Positions 9,570 through 19,033 of a stretch of 64,000 bases of DNA are shown piece after piece. Under the pieces are notes generated by a model. It saw nothing but the letters and a program-made list of their open reading frames with translations. It did not search any database and was not told the DNA's origin. The position numbers were made by a program, and so were the translations under genes. Every line of letters begins with the position of its first letter. Position 1 is the first letter of the stretch. This DNA comes from Lysobacter sp. Root76 (GTDB lineage Bacteria > Pseudomonadota > Gammaproteobacteria > Xanthomonadales > Xanthomonadaceae): assembly GCF_001428685.1 (NCBI RefSeq), contig NZ_LMIK01000005.1, forward strand, positions 728,505 to 792,504, given 5' to 3'.

Positions 9570-10004
9570 CTAGGCCTTGAAGTCGACCGTCACCGAAGCG
9601 GCGCTGCGCTCGCCTTCGCCGTGATGGACCGCCTCGATATTGTTGCCGTCCGGATCGATCACGAACGCGGCGTAGTAGCCCGGATGGTAAGGACGCTCGC
9701 CGGGCGCGCCGTTGTCCCGACCGCCGTTGGCGAGCGCTTGCTTGTGGAAGGCGTCCACGGTCGCGCGGTCCTTGGCCTGGAAGGCCAGATGGTGGCGTCC
9801 CGTCAGCTCGCCCTGCGCCGCCTCGCTGTCGGCGGTGGAGACGAACAGTTCATCGGCCCAGAAGAAATCGTCGCCGGTGCCGCCGATGGGCACGTCGAGC
9901 ACCTTGAATACGGCCTCGTAAAAGCCCTGGCTGGCCTTGAGGTCCTTCACCACCAGTTGGATGTGATCGATCAGGCGACCACGGTGAATGCGCTGGGTTT
10001 CCAT
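9570..10004 (-). CDS. VOC superfamily (glyoxalase/bleomycin-resistance fold) protein
   Basis: 144 aa single VOC domain: RLIDHIQLVVKDLKASQGFYEAVF (strand with metal-ligand His, H14), TGRHHLAFQAKDRATVDAFHKQALANGG, and FVIDPDGNNIEAVHH with the distal metal ligand Glu. These proteins bind a divalent metal and act as lyases, dioxygenases or resistance proteins; substrate unknown. The start METQRIHRG follows a purine-rich stretch and fits the fold; an ATG 48 bp upstream would add a non-conserved tail. Stands alone. Confidence 0.88.
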   Translation of the reverse strand: METQRIHRGRLIDHIQLVVKDLKASQGFYEAVFKVLDVPIGGTGDDFFWADELFVSTADSEAAQGELTGRHHLAFQAKDRATVDAFHKQALANGGRDNGAPGERPYHPGYYAAFVIDPDGNNIEAVHHGEGERSAASVTVDFKA

Positions 10005-10222
10005 GCTGCGCTCCGAAGTGAGGAGCGCCGAACCTAGCATCGGGGTCGGCAACGAATTGTGTATGGGCCCGCGGGGCAGTCCGAACCGTTGTCAGAACGC
10101 TACACGACACATCTGGGATGACGCAGTGCGGCGCGATGGCTGGGACTGCGAAGTCGCAGGCAGTACAAGACGATCCGTGGATACCCGCTCGTACTCCCGA
10201 GTTTCGCGGTCGACCGCGGCGC

Positions 10223-10510
10223 TCAGATCTCCTCGGGCGTGGCCTCGCGCGCGCAGCAATAGATGGTGACGCCGGTATCCATGCCCTTGCGGTAGACGAG
10301 GTTGCCGTAGCGCAGGTGCGATTCGTTTTTGCAGGTGTAGGTGAACTTGGCCAGGATCTGTTCGCTGTCGGCGGCCAGCGGATGCGTCTCGTTGAGCTTG
10401 TCCAGTTGGCAGCCGGGGTACAGCCTGACGACGTCGGCGGCGACGGTGCCCTCGCCCAGGGAGCAGCCGCTCAACAGGCAGACCGCAAGCAGCAGTAGCA
10501 TTCGGGCCAC
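10223..10510 (-). CDS. Small lipoprotein, conserved hypothetical
   Basis: 95 aa. A short signal sequence ends in lipobox LLSGC (C16), followed by an acidic, cysteine-containing domain with CQLD, YTCKNES and IYCCAREATPEEI. I do not recognise the family. The four downstream cysteines could form disulfides in the periplasm or at the outer-membrane face. It lies 88 bp after the next lipoprotein gene on the same strand, so it may be co-transcribed with the 10.6-12.2 kb pair. Confidence 0.65.
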   Translation of the reverse strand: MARMLLLLAVCLLSGCSLGEGTVAADVVRLYPGCQLDKLNETHPLAADSEQILAKFTYTCKNESHLRYGNLVYRKGMDTGVTIYCCAREATPEEI

Positions 10511-10597
10511 GGGTATCGCTCCATGTGTATGCGGTCTGACGGCGGTGCGCCAGGGTGGAGGTGTCCACCCTGGCTACCGTAAACGATGACGCGGCGA

Positions 10598-11161
10598 TCA
10601 GCTGGCTTTGTTCGCGCCGCAGTCCTTGTTGAGCGTGTTGACCAGTTGGGCGCTGGCATCGCCCAGAACGTCGGCCAAGGCCTGGTAGGCCTCTTTCTCC
10701 GAGCCGTTCCAGTTCATGGTCGCGGCCTGGGCGCGGATCACGAACGGGGCGCCGTCGCCGACCCGCACGCTGTACACGGCCACCGGGACCTTGGTGACCT
10801 GGTTCTGGGCCAGGTACAGCTGCTTGATCTGCACGGCCACGCGGCGGGCGTCGCTGTCGGCCGCCGCGTCCGCGCTGGTCATGCCGACTTTCTGCAGCTG
10901 GTTGCGGACCAGGGTGGGGGCGTCGTCCAGCAGCAACTGGTGATTGCCCAGGCCGCCGGCGCGATTGCCGGCGGCGCGGGCGTCGACGACGTCCATCAGC
11001 TGGTAGACGCAGCTCAGGCGCGGCAGTTTCTTCGACGGCGCGGTGGCCGGCAGGCGGTCCGAACGCACCACGACCTGATGCACTTTCTGGCTGCACGCGC
11101 TCAGGGCGAGCGTCGCCGCAACCGCCATTGCCATTGCCAGCGGGAGTAACGCGCGGCTCAT
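10598..11161 (-). CDS. Lipoprotein of unknown function
   Basis: 187 aa with a lipoprotein signal (LALSACSQ, C23). The mature part contains alternating strands and helices, including VQIKQLYLAQNQVTKVPVAVYSVRV and EAYQALADVLGDASAQLVNTL, which recalls the YajG/curli-assembly type of small outer-membrane lipoproteins, but I cannot assign a family. Its ATG overlaps the stop of the preceding gene as ATGA, so the two proteins are probably made in equal amounts and may act together in the envelope. Confidence 0.75.
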   Translation of the reverse strand: MSRALLPLAMAMAVAATLALSACSQKVHQVVVRSDRLPATAPSKKLPRLSCVYQLMDVVDARAAGNRAGGLGNHQLLLDDAPTLVRNQLQKVGMTSADAAADSDARRVAVQIKQLYLAQNQVTKVPVAVYSVRVGDGAPFVIRAQAATMNWNGSEKEAYQALADVLGDASAQLVNTLNKDCGANKAS

Positions 11162-12174
11162 CGGCTGCCTGCGCCTGCGCCTGCATCGGCACCGGCCGCG
11201 GAGGGCGCGGCGTCGTTGGCGGCCGGTGCTGCGGGCATGGCCACGGGGGCAACGGCCGGTGCGGCCTCGACGACGGGCTGCGGGGCCGGCGCGGCGGCGG
11301 TCATCTTGCCGGCGTTGAGGGTGGTGTAGCCGTTGACGCTCTGCATCCAGCTGTTGCCGCTGCGCACCCAGACCTGGTCGGGCGTGGCGCGCAGCGAACG
11401 GCCGCGGTAGATGTTGCCGGCGAACGGGATCTTGTCGTTCTTCACCTTGGTCGCCGATTCGGCGCGGCCGGCGGCGGAGAAGTCGTAGGCCAGCATGTCG
11501 GTGACCTGGGCGATGCCGTTGTCGATCAGCGCGCTCACGCCGGCCGGGCCCATCGCCAGCCAGCGACGGTCGATGGCGCCGTCTTCACTGGGGTAGTCGG
11601 TGACGTTGTATTGGAAGGTGTAGGGGCGGCTGAAACGCACGGTTTCCTTGACCTTGCCATTGCTCTTGCGCTCGCGATGCATGTAGCTGGCCTGCAGGCG
11701 CACGGTCAGGCCGCCCAGGTTAGTGCTCATCGAGTAGCGCGGGGTCAGCACCAGCACGTCCTGCGGCAGCTTGGCGCTGTCCTTGGCGCTGGCGGCATCC
11801 CACGGCGTGGCCATCACCGCCACCTGCGGATTGGGCGAGAAGCCTTCGCCGGCCAGCCTGGCGCGCAGCGCCTGTTCCATGCGCTCGTTGAAGCGATAGT
11901 CCAGCAGCAGGTTGCGCAGGTCGGCGACGCGCTTTTCGGCGGTCTTGGTTTGCGAGTTCTGCACGGCGCTGCCGATCAGCGCACCGATCAGGCCGAACTG
12001 GGCGCCCATCGCCGAGGCGGTGTTGGGCACGTCGATGGCGACTTCCTGCTGGCTCAGCACCAGTTCGACCGGCAGGTCCTGGGCGATCGGCATGGGCAGC
12101 GGCACCGGCTTGGCGGCCAGAGCATTGAACGAAAGGCAAAGCGCGGCGAGCGACGCCACGAGACGTACGAGCAT
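11158..12174 (-). CDS. Exported protein of unknown function
   Basis: 338 aa. Signal peptide MLVRLVASLAALCLSFNALA, then a domain that may contact membrane (SAMGAQFGLIGALIGSAVQNSQTKTAEKRVADLRNLL, Gly/Ala rich), strand-rich regions, and a low-complexity Ala/Pro tail (after VNGYTTLNAGKM). It is translationally coupled to the following lipoprotein gene by a 4-bp overlap. The Gly-zipper-like stretch and the lipoprotein partner suggest an envelope role, but the function is unknown. The Ala/Pro tail is probably unstructured. Start chosen at the first Met of the signal peptide. Confidence 0.78.
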   Translation of the reverse strand: MLVRLVASLAALCLSFNALAAKPVPLPMPIAQDLPVELVLSQQEVAIDVPNTASAMGAQFGLIGALIGSAVQNSQTKTAEKRVADLRNLLLDYRFNERMEQALRARLAGEGFSPNPQVAVMATPWDAASAKDSAKLPQDVLVLTPRYSMSTNLGGLTVRLQASYMHRERKSNGKVKETVRFSRPYTFQYNVTDYPSEDGAIDRRWLAMGPAGVSALIDNGIAQVTDMLAYDFSAAGRAESATKVKNDKIPFAGNIYRGRSLRATPDQVWVRSGNSWMQSVNGYTTLNAGKMTAAAPAPQPVVEAAPAVAPVAMPAAPAANDAAPSAAGADAGAGAGSR

Positions 12175-12390
12175 GTGGTTCCCCTGTGTGATTGCACCCC
12201 TGCGCCGCCTCCCCGGCGACGGCCGCGCTGGGCGGCGGCGCGAGTGTTTCATGGGCCTAGGGCGGCCGTAAACCGCCCCTGGGGACCCTTGCGGCAGGGC
12301 GAGGGCGAGGCGCGGCGGGGCGTCCGGATGGGTGCTCAGGCGCTTGCGCCCGACGGGCGGCGTACCGGGTCTCGCCTCCTGCGACCAATG

Positions 12391-12408
12391 GGTGTACAAA
12401 TGTACACC
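12391..12408. promoter_or_regulatory. LexA2-type SOS operator at the start codon of lexA2
   Basis: GGTGTACA-AA-TGTACACC is a perfect 8-bp inverted repeat. It ends one base before the ATG of the lexA2 gene. Xanthomonads carry a second LexA controlling the imuAB-dnaE2 cassette, and GTAC-containing palindromes are typical of that LexA2 class. Being this close to the start codon, the operator replaces the ribosome-binding site, so the promoter must lie across it and the mRNA may be leaderless or nearly so. Confidence 0.85.
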
Positions 12409-12409
12409 T

Positions 12410-13018
12410 ATGGATCCTATCGACTCCCTGCCGCCGCAACGCGCCGCCGTGCTGGCCTTTTTGCGCCGGGAGCTGGCGTCCGGACGCGCGCCCAGCCTGG
12501 CCGAGATCGCCGCCGCCTTCGGGTTCGCCTCGCGCAATGCCGCTCAGAAGCACGTGCAGGCGCTGGTCGCCGACGGCCTGCTGGCTCTGGCTCCGGGCCA
12601 GAAACGCGGGTTGCGCCTGCCGGGCGGCGGCGCCGACGTGCTGCCCCTGGCGGTGCTGGGCCGGGTCGCGGCGGGCGCGCCGATCGGTGCGGACATCGGC
12701 CTGGACCAACAGCTGTGGCTGGACCGCCGCCTGTTCTCGCCAGCGCCGGATTACCTGCTGAAGGTGCAGGGCGACTCGATGATCGACGACGGCATCCTGG
12801 ATGGCGACCTGGTCGGCGTGCACCGCAGCAGCGACGCGCGCGACGGACAGACGGTGGTCGCCCGCATCGACGGCGAGTTGACCATTAAGCGCCTGCAGCG
12901 CACGCGCCGGCAGATCCGCCTGCTGCCGCGCAATCCCGCGCATGCGCCGATCGTGGTGGAAGCGGGGCAGGACTTCGCCATCGAAGGCGTCTACTGCGGC
13001 CTGGTGCGGCTGGGCTGA
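12410..13018 (+). CDS. lexA2: LexA2-type SOS repressor
   Basis: 202 aa. The N-terminal winged helix-turn-helix (PSLAEIAAAFGFASRNAAQKHVQALVADGLL) is followed by the S24 self-cleavage domain with the cleavage-site region AVLGRVAAGAPIGAD, catalytic Ser in VQGDSMIDDGILDGD and catalytic Lys in DGELTIKRL. RecA-stimulated self-cleavage lifts repression on DNA damage. No Shine-Dalgarno is visible; an in-frame GTG at 12392, inside the operator, is an alternative start. One base separates it from imuA, so it autoregulates the whole mutagenesis cassette. Confidence 0.93.
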   Translation: MDPIDSLPPQRAAVLAFLRRELASGRAPSLAEIAAAFGFASRNAAQKHVQALVADGLLALAPGQKRGLRLPGGGADVLPLAVLGRVAAGAPIGADIGLDQQLWLDRRLFSPAPDYLLKVQGDSMIDDGILDGDLVGVHRSSDARDGQTVVARIDGELTIKRLQRTRRQIRLLPRNPAHAPIVVEAGQDFAIEGVYCGLVRLG

Positions 13019-13019
13019 G

Positions 13020-13646
13020 ATGGGCGCCGTGGTCGCCATCGAAACCCTGCTGGCTGCGCAGACGCTGTGGCATGCCGGGCGCAGCGCGAGCATCGCCGCC
13101 GAGGGCGAGCCCTCCGGCCATGCAGCCTTGGATGCGCTGTTGCCGCAACGCGGCTGGCCGCGCCGCGCACTGACCGAACTGCTGCTGCCGGCCGACGGCG
13201 TGGGCGAGTTGTCCTTGCTGATGCCCACCCTGGTGCGCATGACCCAGGCCGGCGGCACGGTGGCGCTGATCGCGCCGCCCTATCTGCCGTATGCGCCGGC
13301 CTGGCAGGCGGCTGGGGTGGAATTGGCGGCGCTGCACATCGTCGACGCCTCGCCGCGCGATGCCCTCTGGGCGTTCGAACAATGCCTGCGCAGCGGCGCC
13401 TGTGCGGCGGTGATCGGTTGGCCCTTGCATGCCGATGCGCCGGCCTTGCGCCGCTTGCAGGTAGCCGCCGACAGCGGCGATTGCCTGGGCTTCGCCCTGC
13501 GCGACCGCAAGCACGCGGCCAACCCGTCGCCTGCCGCCTTGCGGGTGGAGTACGCGCGCGATGCGCAGGGCAGGGACGCCTGGCATGTGCGCAAATGCCG
13601 CGGCGGTCCCGCGCCCGCGCAGACCTACGCACCGGGCACGGCGTGA
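13020..13646 (+). CDS. imuA: ImuA, SOS mutagenesis RecA-like/SulA-like protein
   Basis: 208 aa. It has the family pattern HAALDALLPQRGWPRRALTELLLPADGVGELSLLMPTL and GTVALIAPPYLPYAPAWQAAGVEL, a degenerate RecA-like core without a good Walker A motif. ImuA works with ImuB and DnaE2 in error-prone translesion synthesis. The start codon follows the lexA2 stop by one base and imuB begins 9 bases after its stop, so the genes form one operon. Confidence 0.9.
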   Translation: MGAVVAIETLLAAQTLWHAGRSASIAAEGEPSGHAALDALLPQRGWPRRALTELLLPADGVGELSLLMPTLVRMTQAGGTVALIAPPYLPYAPAWQAAGVELAALHIVDASPRDALWAFEQCLRSGACAAVIGWPLHADAPALRRLQVAADSGDCLGFALRDRKHAANPSPAALRVEYARDAQGRDAWHVRKCRGGPAPAQTYAPGTA

Positions 13647-13655
13647 GGCGCGCGC

Positions 13656-15074
13656 ATGTTGTGGGCCTGCATACTGCTGCCGCAGCTGGCGCTGGACGCC
13701 GTCCTCCGGCGTTTGCCTGATCCCGACCCGCCGCTGGCCCTGGTCGCCGGGCCGGCGCAGTTGCGCAGCCTGCATGCGGTGAACGCCAGCGCCGCCGAGG
13801 CCGGCTTGCGCGCAGGCATGCGCCTGACCGCCGCGCACGCCTTGCTGCCGGAATTCTCGATGGTGGAATACGAGCCGCAGGCCGAGGCGCGCTGGCAGCG
13901 CTTCCTGGCCGCATGGGCTTACCGCCACAGCTCCCTGGTCAGCGCGCAATGGCCGGGTTGCATCGTGCTGGAAGTGCGCGCGAGTTTTCGCTTGCTGGGG
14001 CCGTGGCCGCGCATCGAAGCGCGGTTGCGCGAAGAGCTGTCCGCGCTCGGCTTCAGCCACCGCATCGCGCTGGCCCCGACGCCGCGTGCGGCGCATGTGC
14101 TGGCCGGTCTCAGCGATGGCCTGGCCTTGCCGCACCCGGGCGCGATGGCGGACTACCTGGATCGCGTGCCGGTGCGGCGCGCACGTCTGCCCGATGGCGA
14201 TGGCGAGCGCCTGCAGCGCATGGGCGTGCGCGATCTGCGCGCTTTGCGCAATCTGCCGCGCGACAGCCTGCGCCGCCGTTTCGGCCTGCCGTTGCTGGAG
14301 CATCTGGACCGTCTGTACGGGCAGGCCGACGATCCGCTGGCTTACTACGCTCCGCCGGACCACTTCGATGCGCGGGTGGAGCTGGGTTACGAAGTGGAAA
14401 GCCACATGGCGCTGCTGTTCCCGCTGCGGCGTTTGATCGGCGATCTGTGCACCTATCTGTCGATCCGCGACGGCGGCGTGCAGCGCTTCGTGCTGCGCCT
14501 GGAGCACGAGGGCGCGCACACCGATGTCGACGTCGGCCTGCTGGCATCCGAGCGCGAGCCGGCGATGCTGTTCGAGCTCACCCGCAATCGCCTGGAGCGG
14601 GTGCAGATCGCGCAGCCGGTGGTGGCGCTGCGCCTGCTGGCGCGCGAGCTGCCGCCGTTCGTGCCGGCCTCGCGCGATCTGTTCGACGCGCGCGCCCAGC
14701 AGACCCAGCCTTGGCCGCAATTGCGCGAACGTTTGCGCGCGCGCCTGGGCGACGAGGCGGTGTACCGCGTGACGCCCTCCGGCGACCCGCGCCCGGAACG
14801 CGCCTGGCGACGCGTGGACGGCGACGAGACCCGCATCGGCAGCGCGCCCGCGCGTCCGCCGCGGCCGCTGTGGCTATTGCCGCAGCCGATGCTGCTGCGC
14901 GATCCGCAGCTGCGCATCGTGTCCGGCCCGGAGCGGCTGGAAAGCGGCTGGTGGGACGGTGCCGACGCGCGTCGCGATTACTACCTGGTGGAGACCGGCC
15001 GCGGCCAGCGCGCCTGGGCGTACGCGCCGCCGGGCGAGCGCGAGGGCTGGATGCTGCACGGATGGTTCGCATGA
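13656..15074 (+). CDS. imuB: ImuB, inactive Y-family polymerase-like protein
   Basis: 472 aa. The Y-family (DinB/UmuC-like) fold is recognisable: [18 protein letters not shown] at the N-terminus, [23 protein letters not shown], and a helix-hairpin-helix region [21 protein letters not shown]. The acidic catalytic residues expected in active DinB enzymes are not at their usual positions, which is the rule for ImuB; it acts as a clamp-binding hub that recruits DnaE2 and ImuA. It overlaps dnaE2 by 4 bp (ATGA). Confidence 0.92.
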   Translation: MLWACILLPQLALDAVLRRLPDPDPPLALVAGPAQLRSLHAVNASAAEAGLRAGMRLTAAHALLPEFSMVEYEPQAEARWQRFLAAWAYRHSSLVSAQWPGCIVLEVRASFRLLGPWPRIEARLREELSALGFSHRIALAPTPRAAHVLAGLSDGLALPHPGAMADYLDRVPVRRARLPDGDGERLQRMGVRDLRALRNLPRDSLRRRFGLPLLEHLDRLYGQADDPLAYYAPPDHFDARVELGYEVESHMALLFPLRRLIGDLCTYLSIRDGGVQRFVLRLEHEGAHTDVDVGLLASEREPAMLFELTRNRLERVQIAQPVVALRLLARELPPFVPASRDLFDARAQQTQPWPQLRERLRARLGDEAVYRVTPSGDPRPERAWRRVDGDETRIGSAPARPPRPLWLLPQPMLLRDPQLRIVSGPERLESGWWDGADARRDYYLVETGRGQRAWAYAPPGEREGWMLHGWFA

Positions 15075-18000
15075 GCTGGGACGATGCCGTGAACGGCGTC
15101 TATCGCGACACGCCGGGCGGGCGTCCGCCGCGTGCCTGGGAGGTCGCGCACCGCTTGCGCCTGCATGCGGCCAACGACGATGCCGACGGCGACGGCGATC
15201 TGCCCGCCTATGCCGAGTTGCACTGCCTGTCGGACTTCTCCTTCCTGCGCGGCGCGTCCAGCGCCGAGGATTTGTTCGCGCGTGCCGCGCACTGCGGTTA
15301 CGAAGCGCTGGCGATCACCGACGAGTGCTCGCTAGCCGGCATCGTGCGTGCGCTGGAGGCCTCGCGCGCGACCGGATTGAACCTCATCGTGGGCAGCGAG
15401 TTCTCTCTGCACTGCGGACTCAAGCTGGTGCTGCTAGTGGAAACCCAAGCGGGCTACACCCAGCTGTGCCGGCTGATCACCAACGCGCGCCGTGCGGCGC
15501 CGAAGGGCGCATACCACCTGACCCGGCAGGACCTGGAACAGGTACTGGGCGATGGCGAGGCCGGCGTGTTCGCATTGTGGCTGCCGGCCGGCGTGCCGGA
15601 CGCGGCGCAGGGACGCTGGCTGCGCGCCTTGCTCGGCGAGCGCGCTTTCCTGGCGGTGGAGCTGCGCCGCGAAGAAGACGATGCCGCGCGCCTGCAATTG
15701 TTGCTGGAGATGGCGGCGCACTTGGAGCTGACCCCGGTGGCGGCCGGCGACGTGCATATGGACCTGCGCCGCCAGCGCGTATTGCAGGACACCATGACCG
15801 CGATCCGCCACAACACGCCGCTGGCCGATTGCGGCGCGCAGCTGTTCCGCAACGGCGAACGCCACCTGCGCACGCGCCGCGCGCTGGGCAACATCTATCC
15901 GCCCGAACTGCTGGCCGCCGCTGTGCAGCTGGCGCGCCGGTGCGGCTTCCGCATGGATGAGGTGCGTTACAACTATCCGGCCGAACTGGTGCCGCAAGGG
16001 CATACGCCCAGCACTTGGCTGCGCGCCTTGACCGAGACCGGCATGCGCGATCGCTGGCCGGGGGGTACGCCGGCGCATATCGCCGCGCAGATCGACACCG
16101 AGCTGGAACTGATCGCCGAGCTCAAATACGAGGCTTTCTTCCTGACCGTGGAGGACATCGTCCGCCACGCCAGATCGCTGAATATCCTCTGCCAGGGCCG
16201 CGGCTCGTCGGCCAACTCGGCCGTGTGCTACGCGCTGGGCATCACCGCGGTCGATCCGGCCGAGAGCCGGCTGCTGATGGCGCGTTTTCTGTCCAGGGAG
16301 CGCGGCGAGCCGCCCGACATCGACGTTGACTTCGAGCACGAACGGCGCGAGGAAGTGCTGCAGTACGTGTACGCAAAGTACGGCCGCGAGCGCGCGGCGC
16401 TGGCCGCCACGGTGATCCGCTACCGCGGCAAGAGCGCGGTGCGCGACGTGGCCAAGGCCTTCGGGCTGCCGCCGGACCAGATCGCGCTACTGGCCGAGTG
16501 CTACGGCTGGGGCAACGGCGAGACGCCGATGGAGCAGCGCCTGCGCGAGGCCGGTTTCGACCCGGACAACCCGCTGATCCGGCGCGTCCTGGCGGTGACC
16601 GCGCAGCTGCGCGGCCATCCGCGCCACCTGTCGCAGCACGTCGGCGGCTTCGTCATCAGCGATGCGCCGCTGAGCACGGTGGTGCCGGTGGAGAACGCGG
16701 CCATGGACGACCGCACCATCATCCAGTGGGACAAGGACGATCTGGAAACCATGAAGTTGCTGAAGGTCGACTGCCTGGCGCTGGGCATGCTGACCTGCAT
16801 CCGAAAGGCGGTGGACCTGATCGAACGCCACCGCGGCTATCGCCTGGACATCGCGCGCCTGCCGCCGGGCGATGGGCCGACCTACGAACTGATCCAGGCC
16901 GCCGACACGATCGGCGTGTTCCAGATCGAATCGCGCGCGCAGATGAGCATGCTGCCGCGGCTGAAGCCGAAGAACTTCTACGACCTGGTGGTGGAAGTGG
17001 CCATCGTCCGGCCCGGTCCCATCCAGGGCGGCATGGTGCATCCCTATCTGCGGCGCAGGCAGGGCAAGGAGCCGGTGGTCTACCCCTCGGCAGGCATCGA
17101 GGACATCCTCGGCAAGACCCTGGGCATCCCGCTGTTCCAGGAGCAGGTGATGGAGCTGGTGATCCATGCCGGCTACACGCCGGAGCAGGCCGATCGCCTG
17201 CGCCGCTCGATGGCGGCCTGGGGCCGGGGCGGGGACATGGAACCGCATCGCGAGCGCATCCGCGCCCTGATGGAGGATAAGGGCTACTCCTCGGCGTTCA
17301 TCGATCAGATCTTCGAACAGATCAAGGGCTTCGGCTCCTACGGTTTTCCGCAGAGCCACGCCGCCTCGTTCGCCAAACTGGTCTACGTCAGCTGCTGGAT
17401 GAAACGCCACGAGCCGGCGGCCTTCGCCTGCGCACTGCTCAACGCCCAGCCGATGGGCTTCTATTCGCCCAGCGAGATCGTGCAGGACACCCGACGCGGC
17501 CGCGGCGAGCGTGCCGGCGTGGAAGTGCGCCCGGTGGATGCGACCTGCAGCGACTGGGACAACACCCTGGAAGGCGGCGGATATCGCGTCGGCGTAGACG
17601 ACGGCAGACAGGCGGCGCTGCGCCTGGGTCTGCGCCAGGTAAGCGGCCTGTCGGAAACGATGGCGCGCGCGCTCGTCGCCGCGCGCGCGCAGGCGCCGTT
17701 CGCCGACGTGCGCGATCTGTGCCTGCGCGCCGGGCTGGACGAGAAGGCGCGCCACGCCCTGGCCGAGGCCGGCGCCTTGCAGAGCCTGGCCGGGCATCGC
17801 CACGCCGCGCGCTGGGCGGTGGCCGGTATCGAGCGCCAGCGCCCCTTGCTGCCGGACAGCCCGGACGAGGATGTCATCGAGTTGCCCGCGCCGACCCAGG
17901 GCGAGGACGTGTTGTCCGATTACCGCGCCGTCGGCCTGACCCTGCGCACGCATCCGATGGCGCTGCTGCGCAAGCGTTTGCAACCGCACCGGGTGATGGA

Positions 18001-18313
18001 CTCGCGCCAGTTGCGCGAACAGCGGCATGGGCGCGGCGTGCACGCGGCCGGCATCGTCACCCAGCGCCAGCGTCCGGCCACGGCCGGCGGCACCATCTTC
18101 GTCACCCTCGAAGACGAACACGGCATGGTCAACGTGGTGGTGTGGCAGGACGTGGCGCTGCGTTCGCGCAAGGCCCTGCTGGGGGCGCGCCTGCTAGCGG
18201 TGCGCGGGCGCTGGGAGCAGGTCGACGGCGTGCAGCACCTGATCGCGCGCGAACTGCAGGATCTGAGTCATCTGCTCGGCGATCTGCAGACCTCCTCGCG
18301 CGATTTCCATTGA
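15071..18313 (+). CDS. dnaE2: Error-prone DNA polymerase III alpha subunit homologue DnaE2
   Basis: 1080 aa, a typical DnaE2 length. The N-terminal PHP domain begins [25 protein letters not shown]. The C-family polymerase palm shows [17 protein letters not shown] and [21 protein letters not shown] with the catalytic aspartates. [24 protein letters not shown] and [17 protein letters not shown] follow, then helix-hairpin-helix and OB-fold regions to the C-terminus. DnaE2 performs damage-induced mutagenic synthesis with ImuB. Fourth gene of the lexA2 cassette; the alkB-like gene follows after 10 bp. Confidence 0.96.
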   Translation: MSWDDAVNGVYRDTPGGRPPRAWEVAHRLRLHAANDDADGDGDLPAYAELHCLSDFSFLRGASSAEDLFARAAHCGYEALAITDECSLAGIVRALEASRATGLNLIVGSEFSLHCGLKLVLLVETQAGYTQLCRLITNARRAAPKGAYHLTRQDLEQVLGDGEAGVFALWLPAGVPDAAQGRWLRALLGERAFLAVELRREEDDAARLQLLLEMAAHLELTPVAAGDVHMDLRRQRVLQDTMTAIRHNTPLADCGAQLFRNGERHLRTRRALGNIYPPELLAAAVQLARRCGFRMDEVRYNYPAELVPQGHTPSTWLRALTETGMRDRWPGGTPAHIAAQIDTELELIAELKYEAFFLTVEDIVRHARSLNILCQGRGSSANSAVCYALGITAVDPAESRLLMARFLSRERGEPPDIDVDFEHERREEVLQYVYAKYGRERAALAATVIRYRGKSAVRDVAKAFGLPPDQIALLAECYGWGNGETPMEQRLREAGFDPDNPLIRRVLAVTAQLRGHPRHLSQHVGGFVISDAPLSTVVPVENAAMDDRTIIQWDKDDLETMKLLKVDCLALGMLTCIRKAVDLIERHRGYRLDIARLPPGDGPTYELIQAADTIGVFQIESRAQMSMLPRLKPKNFYDLVVEVAIVRPGPIQGGMVHPYLRRRQGKEPVVYPSAGIEDILGKTLGIPLFQEQVMELVIHAGYTPEQADRLRRSMAAWGRGGDMEPHRERIRALMEDKGYSSAFIDQIFEQIKGFGSYGFPQSHAASFAKLVYVSCWMKRHEPAAFACALLNAQPMGFYSPSEIVQDTRRGRGERAGVEVRPVDATCSDWDNTLEGGGYRVGVDDGRQAALRLGLRQVSGLSETMARALVAARAQAPFADVRDLCLRAGLDEKARHALAEAGALQSLAGHRHAARWAVAGIERQRPLLPDSPDEDVIELPAPTQGEDVLSDYRAVGLTLRTHPMALLRKRLQPHRVMDSRQLREQRHGRGVHAAGIVTQRQRPATAGGTIFVTLEDEHGMVNVVVWQDVALRSRKALLGARLLAVRGRWEQVDGVQHLIARELQDLSHLLGDLQTSSRDFH

Positions 18314-18323
18314 AGGACGCCGC

Positions 18324-18920
18324 ATGAAAGCGCTGTGCGCCCACGCCGACGACCTGTTCGCGATCGACTGCCGGACTCTGGTGGACGATGCCGAAGGCGG
18401 CGTGCGCTATTGGCCCGGCTTCGTCGACGCCGCGACCGCGGAGGCGTGGTTCGAAATCCTGCATGCGCGGGCGGCGTGGACGCATCTGCAGCGGCCGATG
18501 TACGACCGCATCGTCGACGTGCCGCGTCTGCTGGCGCACTACGACACCCAGGAGCTGCCCGATGACCTGCCGTTGGCGGACATGCTGCAACGGGTCCGCG
18601 CCCAGGTGCCGGCGCCGTACAACCGCATCGGCATGAACCTGTACCGCGACGGCCGCGACAGCGTGGCCATGCACCACGACAAGCTGCATACCCTCGTGCC
18701 CGGCCGGCCTATAACCCTGGTTTCGCTGGGCGCGCCGCGCCGCATGCTGATCAGGGCCCAGCGCGGCGCGCGCGACACCCTGGCCGTGGACCTGGCTCCG
18801 GGCAGCCTGCTGAGCATGAGCCACGCGTCCCAGCTCAGCCACGAGCACGGCATTCCCAAGACCAGGCGCGCTCAGGGGCCGCGCATCAGCGTGGTGTTTC
18901 GCGTACGCCGCGAGGGCTAG
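18324..18920 (+). CDS. AlkB-family Fe(II)/2-oxoglutarate dioxygenase
   Basis: 198 aa. It has the AlkB family core: YNRIGMNLYRDGRDSVAMHHD with the HxD iron ligands H117 and D119, distal histidine in SHEHGIPK (H175), and the 2-oxoglutarate-binding RxxxxxR (R187-R193, RISVVFR). These enzymes oxidatively remove alkyl groups from DNA or RNA bases. It begins 10 bp after dnaE2 with a purine-rich upstream sequence (GAAGGACG), so it is probably the fifth gene of the LexA2-controlled operon, adding error-free repair to a mutagenic cassette. Confidence 0.92.
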   Translation: MKALCAHADDLFAIDCRTLVDDAEGGVRYWPGFVDAATAEAWFEILHARAAWTHLQRPMYDRIVDVPRLLAHYDTQELPDDLPLADMLQRVRAQVPAPYNRIGMNLYRDGRDSVAMHHDKLHTLVPGRPITLVSLGAPRRMLIRAQRGARDTLAVDLAPGSLLSMSHASQLSHEHGIPKTRRAQGPRISVVFRVRREG

Positions 18921-19033
18921 CGCTGCGCGATCGCGGCCGGGATCGTCCGCGTCGGCGCCAACGGCAGCGCGCACCCGTGTAGCATCGCCGGTGCCGCGCG
19001 CCCGCGGCGTCCCTCCGCTTCGTCGCCGCAGCC

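Noticed and set aside
13913-15070. N-terminal extension of the DnaE2 frame through imuB
   Set aside because: Low-complexity Arg/Ala sequence in another frame of imuB; the PHP domain starts right after the ATG at 15071.
16487-18121. 544-aa minus-strand frame inside dnaE2
   Set aside because: Shadow of a highly conserved polymerase gene, no domain.
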